This document shows, in pieces, positions 11,464 to 19,323 of a stretch of 64,000 nucleotides of DNA; positions within the stretch are counted from its first letter, which is position 1, and each line of letters starts with the position of its first letter. A model generated the notes under the pieces. The model was not told where the DNA came from. It did no database searches and worked only from the letters and a program-made list of their open reading frames with translations. A program made the position numbers and the translations under genes. Source of the stretch: Arsenicicoccus piscis (lineage in GTDB: Bacteria; Actinomycetota; Actinomycetes; Actinomycetales; Dermatophilaceae). The stretch lies in the NCBI RefSeq assembly GCF_022568835.1, contig NZ_JAKZHV010000006.1:1-64000 (forward strand), written 5' to 3'.

Positions 11464-12336
11464 TCAGGCGACGGGGCGGCTCGGGTCGCTGATCCAGTCG
11501 CTCCACGACCCGACGTAGACCGCGGCGTCCGGCGCCACGTCGCTCGCCGCCGCGGCGAGGGCCAGGTGACAGGCCTGCACGCCGGAGCCGCAGTAGGTCG
11601 CCAGCAGGTTGCCGTCGACCACGCCTGCGGCCCGCAGCCGCTCGGCCAGCACGGCGTTGGGGAGGAACCGGCCCTGGTCGTCGACGTTCTCGAGCGCAGG
11701 CACGCTCACCGCGCCGGGGATGTGCCCGGCGACCGGGTCCATCGTCTCGTTCTCCCCGCGGAAGCGGTCGGCCGGTCGCGAGTCGACCAGCACGGCGCTG
11801 TGGGCGTAGCGCGCTGCCTCGTCGGCCGTGATCACCCGACGGTGCCCCGGCTCGGCCTGAAGGTCACCCGGCTCGGGGACCTCCGAGCCGGTCGACACCG
11901 GCAGGCCCGCCGCGACCCACGCCTTCCAGCCACCGTCGAGCACCCGGACCCGCTCGTGCCCGAAGTAGCGCAGCAGCCACCAGGCGCGTGCCGCAGCCAC
12001 CGAGCTCCAGTCGTCGTAGACCACCACGTCACGGTCGGCGCTCACGCCGGCCGCACGCATGCCCTCCTCGAAGGCCTCCGCGCTCGGGAGCGGGTGCCGA
12101 CCACCCACGCCGTCGGGTCGTCTCGGGCCGGCGAGGACGGTCTCCAGATCGAGGAAGACCGCACCCGGCACGTGACCCCGCGCGTGCTGCTCGCGCCCGT
12201 CGGCACGGCCGGGGGAGTAGCGCACGTCGAGCACGACCGGCCGTGCTGCCGGGTCGCCGGTGAGCTCCTGGTGCAGCTCCTGGATGTCCACGAGCGGGCT
12301 CTGCGGGAAGTCGGGACCAGCGGGGTTCGTCGCCAT
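11464..12336 (-). CDS. sseA: Sulfurtransferase with two rhodanese domains
   Basis: 290 residues. Moves sulfane sulfur from thiosulfate or 3-mercaptopyruvate to an acceptor. N-terminal rhodanese domain (VVLDVRYSPG, GHVPGAVFLDLE) has no catalytic Cys loop; the C-terminal domain has VLVDSRPADRFRGE, GHIPGAVSVP and the active loop ATYCGSGVQA with the persulfide Cys. A TACAGT box (12343-12348) lies 6 nt before ATG 12336, so the mRNA is probably leaderless. It is convergent with the broken histidine kinase. The symbol is used in the broad SseA/thiosulfate sulfurtransferase sense. Confidence 0.9.
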   Translation of the reverse strand: MATNPAGPDFPQSPLVDIQELHQELTGDPAARPVVLDVRYSPGRADGREQHARGHVPGAVFLDLETVLAGPRRPDGVGGRHPLPSAEAFEEGMRAAGVSADRDVVVYDDWSSVAAARAWWLLRYFGHERVRVLDGGWKAWVAAGLPVSTGSEVPEPGDLQAEPGHRRVITADEAARYAHSAVLVDSRPADRFRGENETMDPVAGHIPGAVSVPALENVDDQGRFLPNAVLAERLRAAGVVDGNLLATYCGSGVQACHLALAAAASDVAPDAAVYVGSWSDWISDPSRPVA

Positions 12337-12496
12337 GCGGACACTGTAGAGCCCTACGCCTCGCGGCCCCCGGGTCCTGCCGAGGCCTACCGAGGCCCAC
12401 CGCGGCCCTCGCGGCTCACCGTGCTGCTGATCCCAGCCGCCTGGACGCTTGGATAATCGGGTGCGGTTCGCGCACCCAGGGTGCTGGACTGAGCCC

Positions 12497-13417
12497 GTGA
12501 GCATGACCTCGATGACGCCGTCGGTGGCTGACCTACCTCGTGTCTTAGCGGCTCTGGCGTCGTTCCAGACCGATGACGACGGTCCGCCGCAGCTGCACCC
12601 GGGCGACGTCGGCTGGGGCCAGAAGGACGGCGCCGCGGCCCTCGCGCACCAGATCCGCGTCTGGGAGCGCGAGGGCGACCCCGTCGTCATCGGCGTGGGC
12701 GACGCCTCCGTCATGCGGCTCGCGGTGTCGCCGACGGTCGCCGAGGACGAGGCGTTGGCGGTGAGCATCGCCGACGACCTGGCCGGCGACGGGGTCATCG
12801 GCGGTCCGGTGGCCAGCGCCGAGGTGCGCTACGGCGGGGCGCTGCGACGCACGCTGCACGCCCGCGGCTGGACGCCGGGCGATGCGTGGGCCTGCTTCAC
12901 CAGGGACCTGTCCCGCCCGGTGCCGGCGCCTGCCCTGCGGGTCGAGGTCGTGGACGGCGCAAGCGGCGCAACCGGTGCCGACGCCGAGACCGCAGACGAG
13001 ATCGGCGACGAGACCGTCGTGCGGGACGTCGTCGCCGCGCACCTGGCGGCGTGGCATCGCTCGACGTTCAGCGTCGAGAAGTTCCGTGCGATGGCCGCTG
13101 GGCCGGCCTTCCGCCGCGCCAGGTTCCTGGTCCTGCATGCCGATGACGCCCCCGTCGCCACGGCGTGCGTCTGGTCCGCCGGGCCAGAGCGTCCGGGGCT
13201 GATCGAGCCGTTGGGCGTCGGTCGCGAGCACCGCGGCCATGGGCACGGTCGAGCGATCGTGGACGCCTGCGCCTGGGCGCTTCGCGAGCTGGGAGCCAGC
13301 TCGATGCGCGTCGCCACGCCGGTGACCCAGTGGCCTGCCGTCCCGCTCTACGCCGCGACGATGCGCCGGCTGCCCGACGTCCCGGACTTCGTCCGGCCCG
13401 CGCGCGAGCGGTCGTGA
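12497..13417 (+). CDS. GNAT-family acetyltransferase
   Basis: About 306 residues. The C-terminal half is a GNAT domain: AAWHRSTFSVEKFRAMAAGPAFRRARFLVL, then the acetyl-CoA loop PLGVGREHRGHGHGRAIVDACAWALRELG (R-x-x-G-x-G/H pattern), and ASSMRVATP. The N-terminal half (about 1-135) has an extra domain of the kind found in two-domain acetyltransferases. The substrate is unknown. GTG 12497, ATG 12503 and ATG 12512 are all in frame and none has a clear ribosome site; 12497 gives the longest plausible form. Confidence 0.75.
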   Translation: MSMTSMTPSVADLPRVLAALASFQTDDDGPPQLHPGDVGWGQKDGAAALAHQIRVWEREGDPVVIGVGDASVMRLAVSPTVAEDEALAVSIADDLAGDGVIGGPVASAEVRYGGALRRTLHARGWTPGDAWACFTRDLSRPVPAPALRVEVVDGASGATGADAETADEIGDETVVRDVVAAHLAAWHRSTFSVEKFRAMAAGPAFRRARFLVLHADDAPVATACVWSAGPERPGLIEPLGVGREHRGHGHGRAIVDACAWALRELGASSMRVATPVTQWPAVPLYAATMRRLPDVPDFVRPARERS

Positions 13418-13466
13418 TCATCACCACCGCTCTCGCGTCACCAGTCGCGTCACGGAAAGCCGCTCG

Positions 13467-13856
13467 TCATACGGGAGCGATGACCCGCAGGCCCAGGTCG
13501 CGCGCGCTGGAAGCCAGTCGCGTGTCGTAGGTGACGATCGCGTCCACCCCGATGCGTAGGGCGGCGGCGACATGGATCGCATCGAGGGACCGCAGCTGCG
13601 GCCCGGGCAGCACCCCGGCCTCGGTGAACAGGGAAGCCGGCACCTCGTAGAGCGCGACGCCCTCGAGGAACTCGGTGATCAGCGGCTGGGTCACCTGTGG
13701 CGCCCGGTGCGCCGCGCGCCGCAGCTCTGTGTCGAGCAACCAGCACGCCACGAGGTCGGGCTGCTCCTCATCGATGCGCCGAGCCAGGGCGTCGGACTCC
13801 GCCTCGTCAACGATCAGCTTGAACGCGGCCGACGGGTCGAGGTACCAGACGGTCAC
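13467..13856 (-). CDS. vapC: PIN-domain toxin (VapC type)
   Basis: 129 residues. Predicted metal-dependent RNase of a type II toxin-antitoxin system. Acidic residues of the PIN fold are present: D in WYLDPSAAFKLI, E in LDTELRRAA, D in RSLDAIHVAAAL and D in DAIVTYDTRLA. GTG 13856 overlaps the antitoxin stop (GTGA), giving coupled translation. The 3' neighbour is the convergent acetyltransferase gene. Confidence 0.9.
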   Translation of the reverse strand: MTVWYLDPSAAFKLIVDEAESDALARRIDEEQPDLVACWLLDTELRRAAHRAPQVTQPLITEFLEGVALYEVPASLFTEAGVLPGPQLRSLDAIHVAAALRIGVDAIVTYDTRLASSARDLGLRVIAPV

Positions 13857-14101
13857 CGCTCGCCGCGCAGGTCGTCGAGGAGGGCCGCGGTCGGCACGTC
13901 GAGGACGACCCGCGCCTGGGTGCTGTACGTCGGGCGTCGCCGCGCCGGCCGGTCGCACCGCAGATCGGTGGCGGCGCCGATCGGTCCGAGTCGCGCCACG
14001 GGGACGCCCCGGCGAGTGACGACGAAGGTCTCGCCGGCCTCGACGCCCCGCATGACGTCAGCGTTGTCGTTGCGCAGCTCCCGCTGACTGATCGTCCTCA
14101 T
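13853..14101 (-). CDS. Antitoxin of the Phd/prevent-host-death type
   Basis: 82 residues. N-terminal Phd/YefM-like DNA-binding part MRTISQRELRNDNADVMRGVEAGETFVVTRRGVPVARLGPI, and a C-terminal tail (STQARVVLDVPTAALLDDLRGER) expected to wrap the PIN toxin. ATG 14101 is preceded by a TACGTT box (14108-14113) with a 6-nt gap, so the transcript is probably leaderless. Two copies of a 7-mer cover this promoter (see 14111-14127), consistent with autoregulation. Confidence 0.88.
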   Translation of the reverse strand: MRTISQRELRNDNADVMRGVEAGETFVVTRRGVPVARLGPIGAATDLRCDRPARRRPTYSTQARVVLDVPTAALLDDLRGER

Positions 14102-14107
14102 GGCGCC

Positions 14108-14127
14108 AACGTAGCACGTTGTAGCAC
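14108..14127 (-). promoter_or_regulatory. Leaderless promoter and direct-repeat operator of the vapBC-type operon
   Basis: GTAGCAC is repeated at 14111-14117 and 14121-14127 with 10-bp periodicity, one DNA turn. On the minus strand the first copy overlaps the TACGTT -10 box that lies 6 nt before the antitoxin start. This arrangement is what an autorepressing antitoxin would use. The role is inferred. Confidence 0.55.
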
Positions 14128-14207
14128 ATGAAGGCGGACGACAAGCCCGATGCGTGCTCGGGACAGCGGTGGTCCGCCCACCGTGTCCGATGTCGTGGCT
14201 TCCCAAG

Positions 14208-14253
14208 ACAGTGGCAGTCTGCACGTCAGATGTGACCAGCAGACTGCCACTGT
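14208..14253. repeat. Long perfect inverted repeat downstream of the CDF transporter gene
   Basis: ACAGTGGCAGTCTGC (14208-14222) and its exact complement GCAGACTGCCACTGT (14239-14253) enclose a 16-nt loop. The 15-bp stem lies 16 nt past the stop of the CDF gene and can act as its terminator. There is no U tract, and the loop is long for a terminator, so a repeat-element origin is possible too. Confidence 0.65.
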
Positions 14254-14269
14254 GATGGGCCGGGGGTCG

Positions 14270-15223
14270 TCAGGTGTGCAGGTGCTCGGCGTGCGCCGCC
14301 GCGAGCGACGCGGACTCCAATTGCAGTGTGGCGTGCTCGATCTCGACGCCGTGGTGCGAGGCGACGCAGGCGTGCAGCGCGGTCAGGATCTCCAGGCAGT
14401 GCCCATCGCCGAAGCACTCGTCGTCGAGCACCACATGACAGGTCAGCACCGGCAAGCCACTGGCCACCGTGGACGCGTGCAGATCGTGGACTCCCCGCAC
14501 GTGCGGCTGCGCCAGGATGTGCGACCGCACCTCGTCGAGATCCAACCCCGCCGGCGTCGACTCCAGCAGGATCGCGGCCGACTCGCGCAGCAGGATGACG
14601 GCCCGCGGCACGATCAGCGCCGCGACGAACAGGCCGGCGACGGCGTCCGCGCGCATCCATCCGGTCAGGGCGATGACCGCACCCGCCACGAGCACGGCCA
14701 CGGACCCGAGGGCGTCGTTGGCGACCTCGAGGAAGGCGGCTCGCATGTTGAGGTTGTCGCCTCGCCCGCCCGACAGCACCAGCAGCGAGGCCACGTTGGC
14801 AGCCAGACCGATGGCGCCGACGATCGCCAACAGGCCCGAGCCCATCTGAGGCGGGTGAATGAGCCGCTGCACACCCTCGTAGACCGCGTACGCACCGACG
14901 ACCAGCAGGATCGACGCCTGGGCCGCCGCCGCGATGACCTCGGCGCGCTGCCAGCCCCAGGTGCGGCGAGTGGTGGCCGGCCGCGCGATCAGGGTCGCGG
15001 CCAGGGTGGCCACGACGAGACCGACCGCATCGGTGAGCATGTGCGCGGCGTCGACCAGCAGCGCCAGCGAGCCGGTGACGACGGCGGCCACGACCTCGAT
15101 GCCAAGCACCGACAGGGTGATCGCGAGCGCGACGAGCAGTCGACCGCGGTTCGCGGTGGCGAGCCCGTGGTCATGGGCGTGGCCGAGGGAGGGCGCGGAG
15201 GTGCGCCCGAGCTGGTTCGTCAT
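14270..15223 (-). CDS. Cation diffusion facilitator (Zn/Cd/Co efflux)
   Basis: 317 residues. Proton-driven export of divalent metals. A His-rich N-terminus (GHAHDHG) precedes about six membrane helices. Metal-site residues are in LLVDAAHMLTDAVGLVVA (H-x-x-x-D) and FLEVANDALGSVAVLVAG (N/D-x-x-x-D-type). A cytoplasmic ferredoxin-like domain follows from about residue 220 (VHDLHASTVASGLPVLTCHVVLDDE), ending in His-rich AEHLHT. It starts inside the ArsR stop codon (ATGA overlap), so an ArsR-family sensor controls it. ZitB/CzcD-like; the precise metal is unknown. Confidence 0.92.
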   Translation of the reverse strand: MTNQLGRTSAPSLGHAHDHGLATANRGRLLVALAITLSVLGIEVVAAVVTGSLALLVDAAHMLTDAVGLVVATLAATLIARPATTRRTWGWQRAEVIAAAAQASILLVVGAYAVYEGVQRLIHPPQMGSGLLAIVGAIGLAANVASLLVLSGGRGDNLNMRAAFLEVANDALGSVAVLVAGAVIALTGWMRADAVAGLFVAALIVPRAVILLRESAAILLESTPAGLDLDEVRSHILAQPHVRGVHDLHASTVASGLPVLTCHVVLDDECFGDGHCLEILTALHACVASHHGVEIEHATLQLESASLAAAHAEHLHT

Positions 15224-15618
15224 CGCGCGTCCACCTGCCGGTCGGTGGCCAGACCGGTGGCCGGTCCGCTGGTCGGGCACGGCACGACGGCGTCGCCGGT
15301 GGCGGCGAGCAGGGCCTCGGCGCCGCTCAGCAGGACGCCTGTCAGCTCGGGCTCGGCGAGGGAGTAGTAGGTCGACCGGCCGCGGACCCGGGTGGCGAGC
15401 AGCCCGCAGTCGCGCAGGCAGGCCACGTGCGCCGAGACCGTGGACTGGGCCAGCCCGAGGTGGTCGGTCAGGTCCGCGACACGATGCTCACCGAGCAACA
15501 GGTGCTGCACGATGGCGAGCCGGTTCGGGTCGGCGAAGGAGCGGAACAGGAGGGCGACCGGTTCTAGTGGGGCAACCTCGATTGCCACATCATCGAGACG
15601 TGGCGCTTTCATCGACAT
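15220..15618 (-). CDS. ArsR/SmtB-family metal-responsive repressor
   Basis: 132 residues. Winged-helix: LLFRSFADPNRLAIVQHLLLGEHRVADLTDHLGLAQSTVSAHVACLRDCGLLATRVRGRSTYYSL. Possible metal ligands are Cys in HVACLRDCG (the ELCVCD-type position) and Cys in VVPCPT near the C-terminus. It probably represses itself and the overlapping CDF gene. A TATCAT box (15625-15630) stands 6 nt before ATG 15618, so transcription is likely leaderless. Divergent from a VapBC pair. Confidence 0.9.
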   Translation of the reverse strand: MSMKAPRLDDVAIEVAPLEPVALLFRSFADPNRLAIVQHLLLGEHRVADLTDHLGLAQSTVSAHVACLRDCGLLATRVRGRSTYYSLAEPELTGVLLSGAEALLAATGDAVVPCPTSGPATGLATDRQVDAR

Positions 15619-15654
15619 GCGCCGATGATAACCCACGGTTCCTGGATGATGTGA

Positions 15655-15686
15655 ATCAGTGATGTCAGAGTCGTGCATCAGTGATG
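15655..15686. promoter_or_regulatory. Paired ATCAGTGATG operator-like repeats between arsR and vapBC
   Basis: ATCAGTGATG occurs at 15655-15664 and again at 15677-15686, 22 bp apart (two DNA turns). Each is nearly palindromic (ATCA-GT-GATG). They sit at about -45 and -23 relative to the plus-strand antitoxin start, flanking its -35 region and next to its TAGTAT -10 box (15688-15693). Either the antitoxin or ArsR could bind; the position favours the antitoxin. Confidence 0.5.
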
Positions 15687-15699
15687 CTAGTATCCAACG

Positions 15700-15942
15700 A
15701 TGAGGACTACGGTGCGATTGGATCCTGAGGTGGCAGCCGCCGCCGAGCGGCTGCGCAGGGAGCGAAACATCGGTCTGGGCGAGGCAGTCAATGAGCTGGC
15801 CCGAGCCGGGTTGGCGCCACGGGAGCATCCGGCCCGTCGCTTCGTGCAGCGGACGGCGATTGTCGGGTTGAAGGTCGACGTCACCGATGTCTCGGGGACG
15901 TTGGAGCTGCTGGACGAGTACGACGCCGAGGACCACAGGTGA
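15700..15942 (+). CDS. vapB: Ribbon-helix-helix antitoxin (VapB type)
   Basis: 80 residues. Short beta strand plus two helices: MRTTVRLDPEVAAAAERLRRERNIGLGEAVNELARAGLA, as in CopG/VapB DNA-binding antitoxins; the acidic C-terminus VSGTLELLDEYDAEDHR should bind the toxin. A TAGTAT box at 15688-15693 lies 6 nt before ATG 15700, which points to a leaderless message. The stop overlaps the toxin start (GTGA). Confidence 0.88.
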   Translation: MRTTVRLDPEVAAAAERLRRERNIGLGEAVNELARAGLAPREHPARRFVQRTAIVGLKVDVTDVSGTLELLDEYDAEDHR

Positions 15943-16367
15943 TCGTCGACGCCAACGTCCTGCTCTATGCGGTCGACGGGGCGTCGCCTTTCCACCGCGT
16001 AGCCCGAACCTGGCTCGACGACGCGCTCAACGGCACCGAGCGCGTAGGCCTCCCGTGGGTGTCCCTTCTGGCATTTCAGCGGATCGTGACGCACCCGCGA
16101 GTGACAACCGATCCGCTGTCACCGGCGGACGCGTGGAGCTATGTCAACGACTGGCTGGACGCGGATCTCGCCTGGGTGCCCACCCCCGGGCAGCGACACC
16201 GTGACATCCTGCGCCGGCTCATCCTCGCAGGCACCTTTCGGGGCAACATGATCACTGACGCACACCTGGCTGCACTCGCGCTCGAACATGGCACGAGCGT
16301 CTGCTCCTTCGACAGCGACTTCGCACGGTTCGACGGGCTTCGGTGGACCAACCCGGCGCGTCCCTAG
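15939..16367 (+). CDS. vapC: PIN-domain toxin (VapC type)
   Basis: 142 residues. PIN fold with acidic residues: D in VIVDANVLLYAVD, the SLLAFQRIVTHPR helix typical of TA-system VapC, D in NMITDAHLAALALEHG and D pair in VCSFDSDFARFDGLRW. Predicted Mg-dependent RNase neutralised by the overlapping VapB. It belongs to a different subfamily from the toxin at 13467, and its antitoxin is of a different fold, so the two pairs are not recent duplicates. Confidence 0.9.
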   Translation: MIVDANVLLYAVDGASPFHRVARTWLDDALNGTERVGLPWVSLLAFQRIVTHPRVTTDPLSPADAWSYVNDWLDADLAWVPTPGQRHRDILRRLILAGTFRGNMITDAHLAALALEHGTSVCSFDSDFARFDGLRWTNPARP

Positions 16368-16518
16368 CACGGATCCGGTCAGGGCGCCTTGGCGGTTGCC
16401 GCGCGCCAGCACGTCATCCATCTCTTGCGGAGAGGCGGTGGCAAGGTCGACGTGGGTGCGGTTCTGTCGCCGTTTCAGGCCCCTCCCACGCGCCGACCGT
16501 GCCCCTAGCGTTGAGGGC

Positions 16519-16962
16519 ATGAGCAACGACGCGATCGATCTCGGCTCGTCCGAGGCGCCGGCGGAGGCCGTCTCCCGCCGGCTGGACACCGACACCATCG
16601 GCTGGCTGACGACGATCCGCCGCGATGTTCGTCCGCACGCTGTGCCCGTCTGGTTCCTGTGGCACGCGGGCGTCGTGCTGATCATGAGCGAGCCGGACAC
16701 CGTGAAGGTGAAGAACATTCGCCGGAATCCGCACGCCCTGATCCACCTGCATGCCGACCCTAGCGGCAACGGTGTCGTCGTGCTGGACGGCCGCGCGACG
16801 ATCAGCGACCGGACGTCCACCCAGTGGTTGGCCGAGATCCGCGAGTCACACACCGCGAAGTATGCCGACGCCATGGTCGCGTTCGGCATGGGGCTGGACG
16901 ACATCGCCGCCAAGTTCTCCACGGTCATCGTCCTGACGCCGCAGAGCCTCACTGCCTGGTGA
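16519..16962 (+). CDS. PPOX-class F420/FMN-dependent oxidoreductase
   Basis: 147 residues. Split-barrel flavin/deazaflavin-binding fold: LDTDTIGWLTTIRRDVRPHAVPVWFLWHAGVVLIMSEPDTVKVKNIRRNPHALIHLHADPSGNGVVVLDGRATI. The pattern matches the actinobacterial PPOX families that bind F420 or flavin. Substrate unknown. A TAGCGT box (16506-16511) lies 7 nt before ATG 16519, so it is likely leaderless. The gap 16368-16518 holds nothing else that can be named. Confidence 0.82.
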   Translation: MSNDAIDLGSSEAPAEAVSRRLDTDTIGWLTTIRRDVRPHAVPVWFLWHAGVVLIMSEPDTVKVKNIRRNPHALIHLHADPSGNGVVVLDGRATISDRTSTQWLAEIRESHTAKYADAMVAFGMGLDDIAAKFSTVIVLTPQSLTAW

Positions 16963-16967
16963 CCGGG

Positions 16968-17390
16968 CTACTCGGCGGTGAGGTCGAGCACGGCCCGCGC
17001 GCCGAGGTCGGTCAGCGCGATGTCCGTGGCGACGGCGATCGCCCGAATCCCTTGGGCGCGTAGGGCGTTGACGCGCGACGGGTCTCCCGCGAAGGCGGCG
17101 ACCGTCCGTCCCGAGGCGGCGGCTGCCGCCACCATCCGCGGGATCGGCGCCCCGGCCGAGCGGTCGGCCAGCACGTCGTCCAGGTCGTGACCGAGAGCCA
17201 GCGAGAGGTCTACGGGCCCGAGGAAGAGGCAGGTGACGCCGTTCAGGGCGGCGATCTGCTCGACCTCCTCCAGTGCCCCTGCGGTCTCGATCATCACCGC
17301 ACACTGGACGCCGGCATTGGCCGACTCCGCGTCCGGCGCCGGCCGGCCCCACAGCGGGGCGAACGGGCCCCTCACGGTCGAGTGAGGCAC
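16968..17390 (-). pseudogene. HpcH/HpaI aldolase/citrate lyase family, 5'-truncated remnant
   Basis: The readable protein covers only the C-terminal half of a family that is about 250-260 residues long: VQCAVMIETAGALEEVEQIAALNGVTCLFLGPVDLSLALG (metal-ligand E and D region), then RMVAAAAASGRTVAAFAGD and IRAIAVATDIALTDLGARAVLDL. The N-terminal catalytic half is missing. Upstream sequence is instead the start of the divergent tct transporter gene, 6 nt away. The junction near 17375-17395 therefore looks like a deletion or rearrangement breakpoint. Not expected to be active. Confidence 0.72.
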
Positions 17391-17395
17391 CCGAA

Positions 17396-19297
17396 ATGAT
17401 GGATTCAGCCCTGTCCGCGCTCGCCTCGCTGGCGCAACCCTCCCTGCTCATCAAGCTCGCGATCGGCGTCGTCGCCGGTCTCGTGATGGGCCTCATCCCC
17501 GGCCTCGGTGGCACCGGTGCCGTCGCCATCCTGCTGCCGGTCACCTTCGGCATGGACCCCGAGCAGGCCTTCGCGCTGCTCATCGGTGCGCTCGCCGTGG
17601 TGCACACCTCGGACACCGTGTCAGCGGTGCTGCTGGGCGCGCCAGGCTCGGCCTCTGCGAGCGTCACCATGCTCGACGGCTATGCCATGGCCCGCAAGGG
17701 TCAGGCGAAACGGGCGCTCTCCTTGGCCTTCCTTTCCTCCATGGCCGGTGGTGTGATCGGCGCGCTCGGCCTGACGCTGGCTATCCCGCTGGCCCGGCCG
17801 CTGGTCCTCTCCTTCGCCAGCCCCGAGCTCTTCATGCTGACCGTGCTCGGCGTCTCGCTGGCGGCGGTGCTGTCCCGCGGCAACGTCGTCAAGGGTCTGC
17901 TCAGCGGCTTCCTCGGCCTGCTGCTCGGCATGGTCGGCACCTCGCCGACCACGGCGGAGGAGCGGTTCACCTTCGGCAGCCTCTTCCTCGGCGACGGCCT
18001 GTCGCTGGTCGCGGTGGCGCTGGGCATCTTCGGGCTGGCCGAGATCGCCTCCCGGGTCGGACAGCGCACCGTGGACAAGGACATGGTCACCCTCGGCGGT
18101 GGCTGGGGCAGCGGCATCGTGGAGTGGCTCAAGCACTGGAGCCAGGTCATCCGCGGCGCGCTCATCGGCATCTGGGCAGGCGTGCTCCCGGGCGTCGGCG
18201 CCACCGCCGGCACCTGGCTCGCGTATGGCCAGGCGGTCGCCACCGCCAAGGACAAGCGCCAGTTCGGCAAGGGCGACCCGCGCCGCATCGTCGGCCCGGA
18301 GAGTGCCAACAACTCGGTCGAGGCCGGTGACCTGATCCCGACCCTGCTCTTCGGCATCCCCGGCGGTGTGCCTTCGGCCATGCTGCTCGGCATGCTGCTG
18401 ACCTACGGCATCCAGCCGGGTCCGTCGATCGTCACCGAGCACGAGAGCCTGATGTACCTCATCGTCTGGTGCTTCGCGATCGCGAGCGTCGTCGGCGCCT
18501 TCCTGTGCTTCCTTGCCACCCCGAGCCTGGCGAAGCTGACCAAGGTGCCGTTCGCCGTGCTCGGTGCCGGCCTGCTGGTCATCATGCTGCTCGGCGCCTT
18601 CCAGGAGGGTGGCCAGATCGGCGACCTGTGGATCATGATCGTGCTCGGTGCGGTGGGCTGGCTGATGAAGGCCACCGACACCCCGCGGGCGCCCTTCCTC
18701 ATCGGCTTCGTGCTGGCGATCCCGATGGAGCGCTACTACTACCTGACCGAGAGCCTGTACGACGGCTTCGACTGGGTGACCCGTCCGGGCGTCCTGGTCT
18801 TCCTCGCGGTGCTGATCGCGCCGGCGCTGTGGGCCTTGTTCAAGAAGGTCCGCGGCGGCTCGCAGGCCAACGCCGACCTCGGTCACCGCGGTGACGTGGA
18901 GATCGCCCACGGTGAGGACGACGAGTCCGAGGAGGGCGCGCTGAAGGACTCGGTGTGGTCGCTCGGGATGGCGGTCGGCATGACCATCGTCTTCGCTGCC
19001 GCGCTGATGGTCAGCCAGGGCTTCTCCTCAGAAGCCAAGCTGATGCCGACACTGGTCGGCGCCGGCGGGCTGATCACCGGACTCATCCTGGTGTTCAACG
19101 AGCTCCGGGCGCGGCGAGCCGGTGGCCTGCGCGGCCCGAGCTGGACGCACGACGTCACCCTGGCGCTGCGGATGTTCGGCGGGATGGCGATCTTCCTGGT
19201 GCTGGTCATGCTCGGCGGCTACCTCTTCGCGGTCTGCCTGCTCGCCCTGCCCTCGTTGCTGCCGGTAGACCTGCCCACCGGTCTGCTGCAGAGCTGA
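17396..19297 (+). CDS. Tripartite tricarboxylate transporter, fused TctA-TctB permease
   Basis: 633 residues. The TctA part (about 1-500) has the family motifs GLIPGLGGTGAVAILLPVTFGMDPEQAFALLIG, VLPGVGATAGTWLAYGQA, GPESANNSVEAGDLIPTLLFGIPGG and about 11-12 membrane helices. After an acidic linker (HRGDVEIAHGEDDESEEGALKD, about 498-519) come four more helices arranged like the small TctB subunit. In the usual system TctA and TctB are separate, and a periplasmic TctC binds the carboxylate. No TctC is in the window. The start (ATG 17396) has no good ribosome site, and the 5' flank abuts a truncated aldolase, so the original operon head may be lost. Substrate unknown; citrate-like acids are the family norm. 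Confidence 0.85.
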   Translation: MMDSALSALASLAQPSLLIKLAIGVVAGLVMGLIPGLGGTGAVAILLPVTFGMDPEQAFALLIGALAVVHTSDTVSAVLLGAPGSASASVTMLDGYAMARKGQAKRALSLAFLSSMAGGVIGALGLTLAIPLARPLVLSFASPELFMLTVLGVSLAAVLSRGNVVKGLLSGFLGLLLGMVGTSPTTAEERFTFGSLFLGDGLSLVAVALGIFGLAEIASRVGQRTVDKDMVTLGGGWGSGIVEWLKHWSQVIRGALIGIWAGVLPGVGATAGTWLAYGQAVATAKDKRQFGKGDPRRIVGPESANNSVEAGDLIPTLLFGIPGGVPSAMLLGMLLTYGIQPGPSIVTEHESLMYLIVWCFAIASVVGAFLCFLATPSLAKLTKVPFAVLGAGLLVIMLLGAFQEGGQIGDLWIMIVLGAVGWLMKATDTPRAPFLIGFVLAIPMERYYYLTESLYDGFDWVTRPGVLVFLAVLIAPALWALFKKVRGGSQANADLGHRGDVEIAHGEDDESEEGALKDSVWSLGMAVGMTIVFAAALMVSQGFSSEAKLMPTLVGAGGLITGLILVFNELRARRAGGLRGPSWTHDVTLALRMFGGMAIFLVLVMLGGYLFAVCLLALPSLLPVDLPTGLLQS

Positions 19298-19323
19298 CCC
19301 CTCGTCTCGAAAGGACTTCAGTC

